In this document: piece by piece, positions 63,522 through 64,000 of the stretch
Position numbering within the stretch: the first letter of the stretch is position 1
Layout: the number at the start of each line of letters is the position of its first letter
DNA from: Caldicellulosiruptor changbaiensis
GTDB taxonomy: Bacteria > Bacillota > Thermoanaerobacteria > Caldicellulosiruptorales > Caldicellulosiruptoraceae
Assembly: GCF_003999255.1 (NCBI RefSeq)
Contig: NZ_CP034791.1
Span: forward strand, 62,001 to 126,000
DNA length: 64,000 nt
Direction: 5' to 3'
The notes under the pieces: model-generated
Told to the model about the DNA's origin: nothing
What the model saw: the letters and a program-made list of their open reading frames with translations, nothing else
The model's database searches: none
Made by a program: the position numbers and the translations under genes

Positions 63522-64000
63522 ATGTGGGGAGGATTTTTCTCAAGTTTCGATGGAGATTCAGTAGAGATTCGCTTTTTAAAAGAGTTTTATATTCAAACAT
63601 TCTTGAGCATCTTAGCCTTGATTGTTGCTATAGGTGCTGTATTCATAGCAATCTTAATCATAAAAAGAAGGCAAAAAAGGTTTGAGAGGCTGAAAAATCT
63701 CCAGCTTGTTGAGGAGTATTTCCAGAATATTTCAAAGAGGATTTTAGAGGCAGAAGAAAAATTGCCGTATTTAAAGCTAACTATGAGCTATAAGGACGTA
63801 GAGGAGAGGTTTAACAATGCAACTTTAAACTTTACTTATTTGAAAGAGTATTATGATGGGATAAAGAAAAGCTACTCAGAAAGTGAGCTAAAAACTTTTC
63901 TTAACATCTACAGAATAATAAAAAATGATTTGGATTTTATAGAAGAGGTCTTGAAAAACTCAGAGACAATATTGAAAAAAGAGATTGAAAGAAAAGAAAA
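63522..64000 (+). CDS. Membrane protein with cytoplasmic coiled region, cut by the window end
   Basis: ATG 63522 follows AGAGAGG. The first about 30 residues are polar (MWGGFFSSFDGDSVEIRF), then a membrane helix FLSILALIVAIGAVFIAILI, then basic KRRQKRF and a long charged helical part (LVEEYFQNISKRILEAEEK). It remains open at 64000. No family recognised. Confidence 0.7.
   Translation, partial: MWGGFFSSFDGDSVEIRFLKEFYIQTFLSILALIVAIGAVFIAILIIKRRQKRFERLKNLQLVEEYFQNISKRILEAEEKLPYLKLTMSYKDVEERFNNATLNFTYLKEYYDGIKKSYSESELKTFLNIYRIIKNDLDFIEEVLKNSETILKKEIERKE

Overview
This window looks like a low-GC, anaerobic, thermophilic, spore-forming Firmicute, most probably Caldicellulosiruptor or a close relative. 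The evidence is an AT-rich sequence, spoVA genes, a TtuA/TtuB pair (tRNA 2-thiouridine at position 54, a thermophile trait) and a CRISPR repeat with the 3' handle ATTGAAAC. The genus is inferred from gene content and repeat style; no search was run.

Region 1 (1-10.4 kb): a leaderless decayed CRISPR array; an AAA+ ATPase of the DUF234 type behind four 15-bp tandem repeats; two uncharacterised genes; then a complete type III-A operon (csm1/cas10, csm2, csm3, csm4, csm5) ending in a Cas6-like gene. Region 2 (10.4-18.4 kb): one CRISPR array whose repeat/spacer rhythm is broken by two oversized inserts. A 6.7-kb insert carries a phage contractile-tail cassette (sheath gene split by an IS256-type element, tube protein, secreted protein, second tube-like gene). 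A 264-bp insert carries a small membrane-protein gene. Both abut CRISPR repeats exactly. Region 3 (18.4-26.1 kb): an IS with a frameshifted transposase, then a compact four-gene operon: coiled-coil protein with a C-terminal DarT-like (DUF4433) domain, a small conserved protein, an SF1 UvrD-like helicase and a coiled-coil protein. I regard this as the best candidate for an undescribed defence system. Region 4 (26.1-31 kb): three more leader-bearing arrays interleaved with Rpn-type nuclease genes. Region 5 (31-43.6 kb): csx1 (CARF-HEPN), then on the minus strand a type I-B operon cas4-cas1-cas2-cas8b-cas7-cas5-cas3 without a cas6; a decayed array; csx20; a multiply frameshifted csx1-like pseudogene; and other debris.

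Region 6 (43.6-49.3 kb): decayed genes and IS remnant, the spoVAC-spoVAD-spoVAE operon, a DUF1659/DUF2922/YvrJ small-gene cluster, and another CRISPR array. Region 7 (49.4-64 kb): a HerA-NurA pair; queC, ridA and queE; ttuB-ttuA; a dead CRISPR leader; an AbiEii-like nucleotidyltransferase pair; then housekeeping genes (DUF1284, birA, folP, DUF3006, folK, an SDR, Uma2) and a membrane protein running off the end.

Seven copies of a roughly 250-bp leader occur, always to the right of the repeats, so all these arrays are read on the minus strand. Six retain a sigma-A-like promoter about 20 bp from the first repeat; the seventh has lost it. The two effector systems share one repeat family. The type III Cas10 probably signals through cyclic oligoadenylate to the distant Csx1, and the single Cas6-like protein in the csm operon, or one outside the window, must process crRNAs for both.
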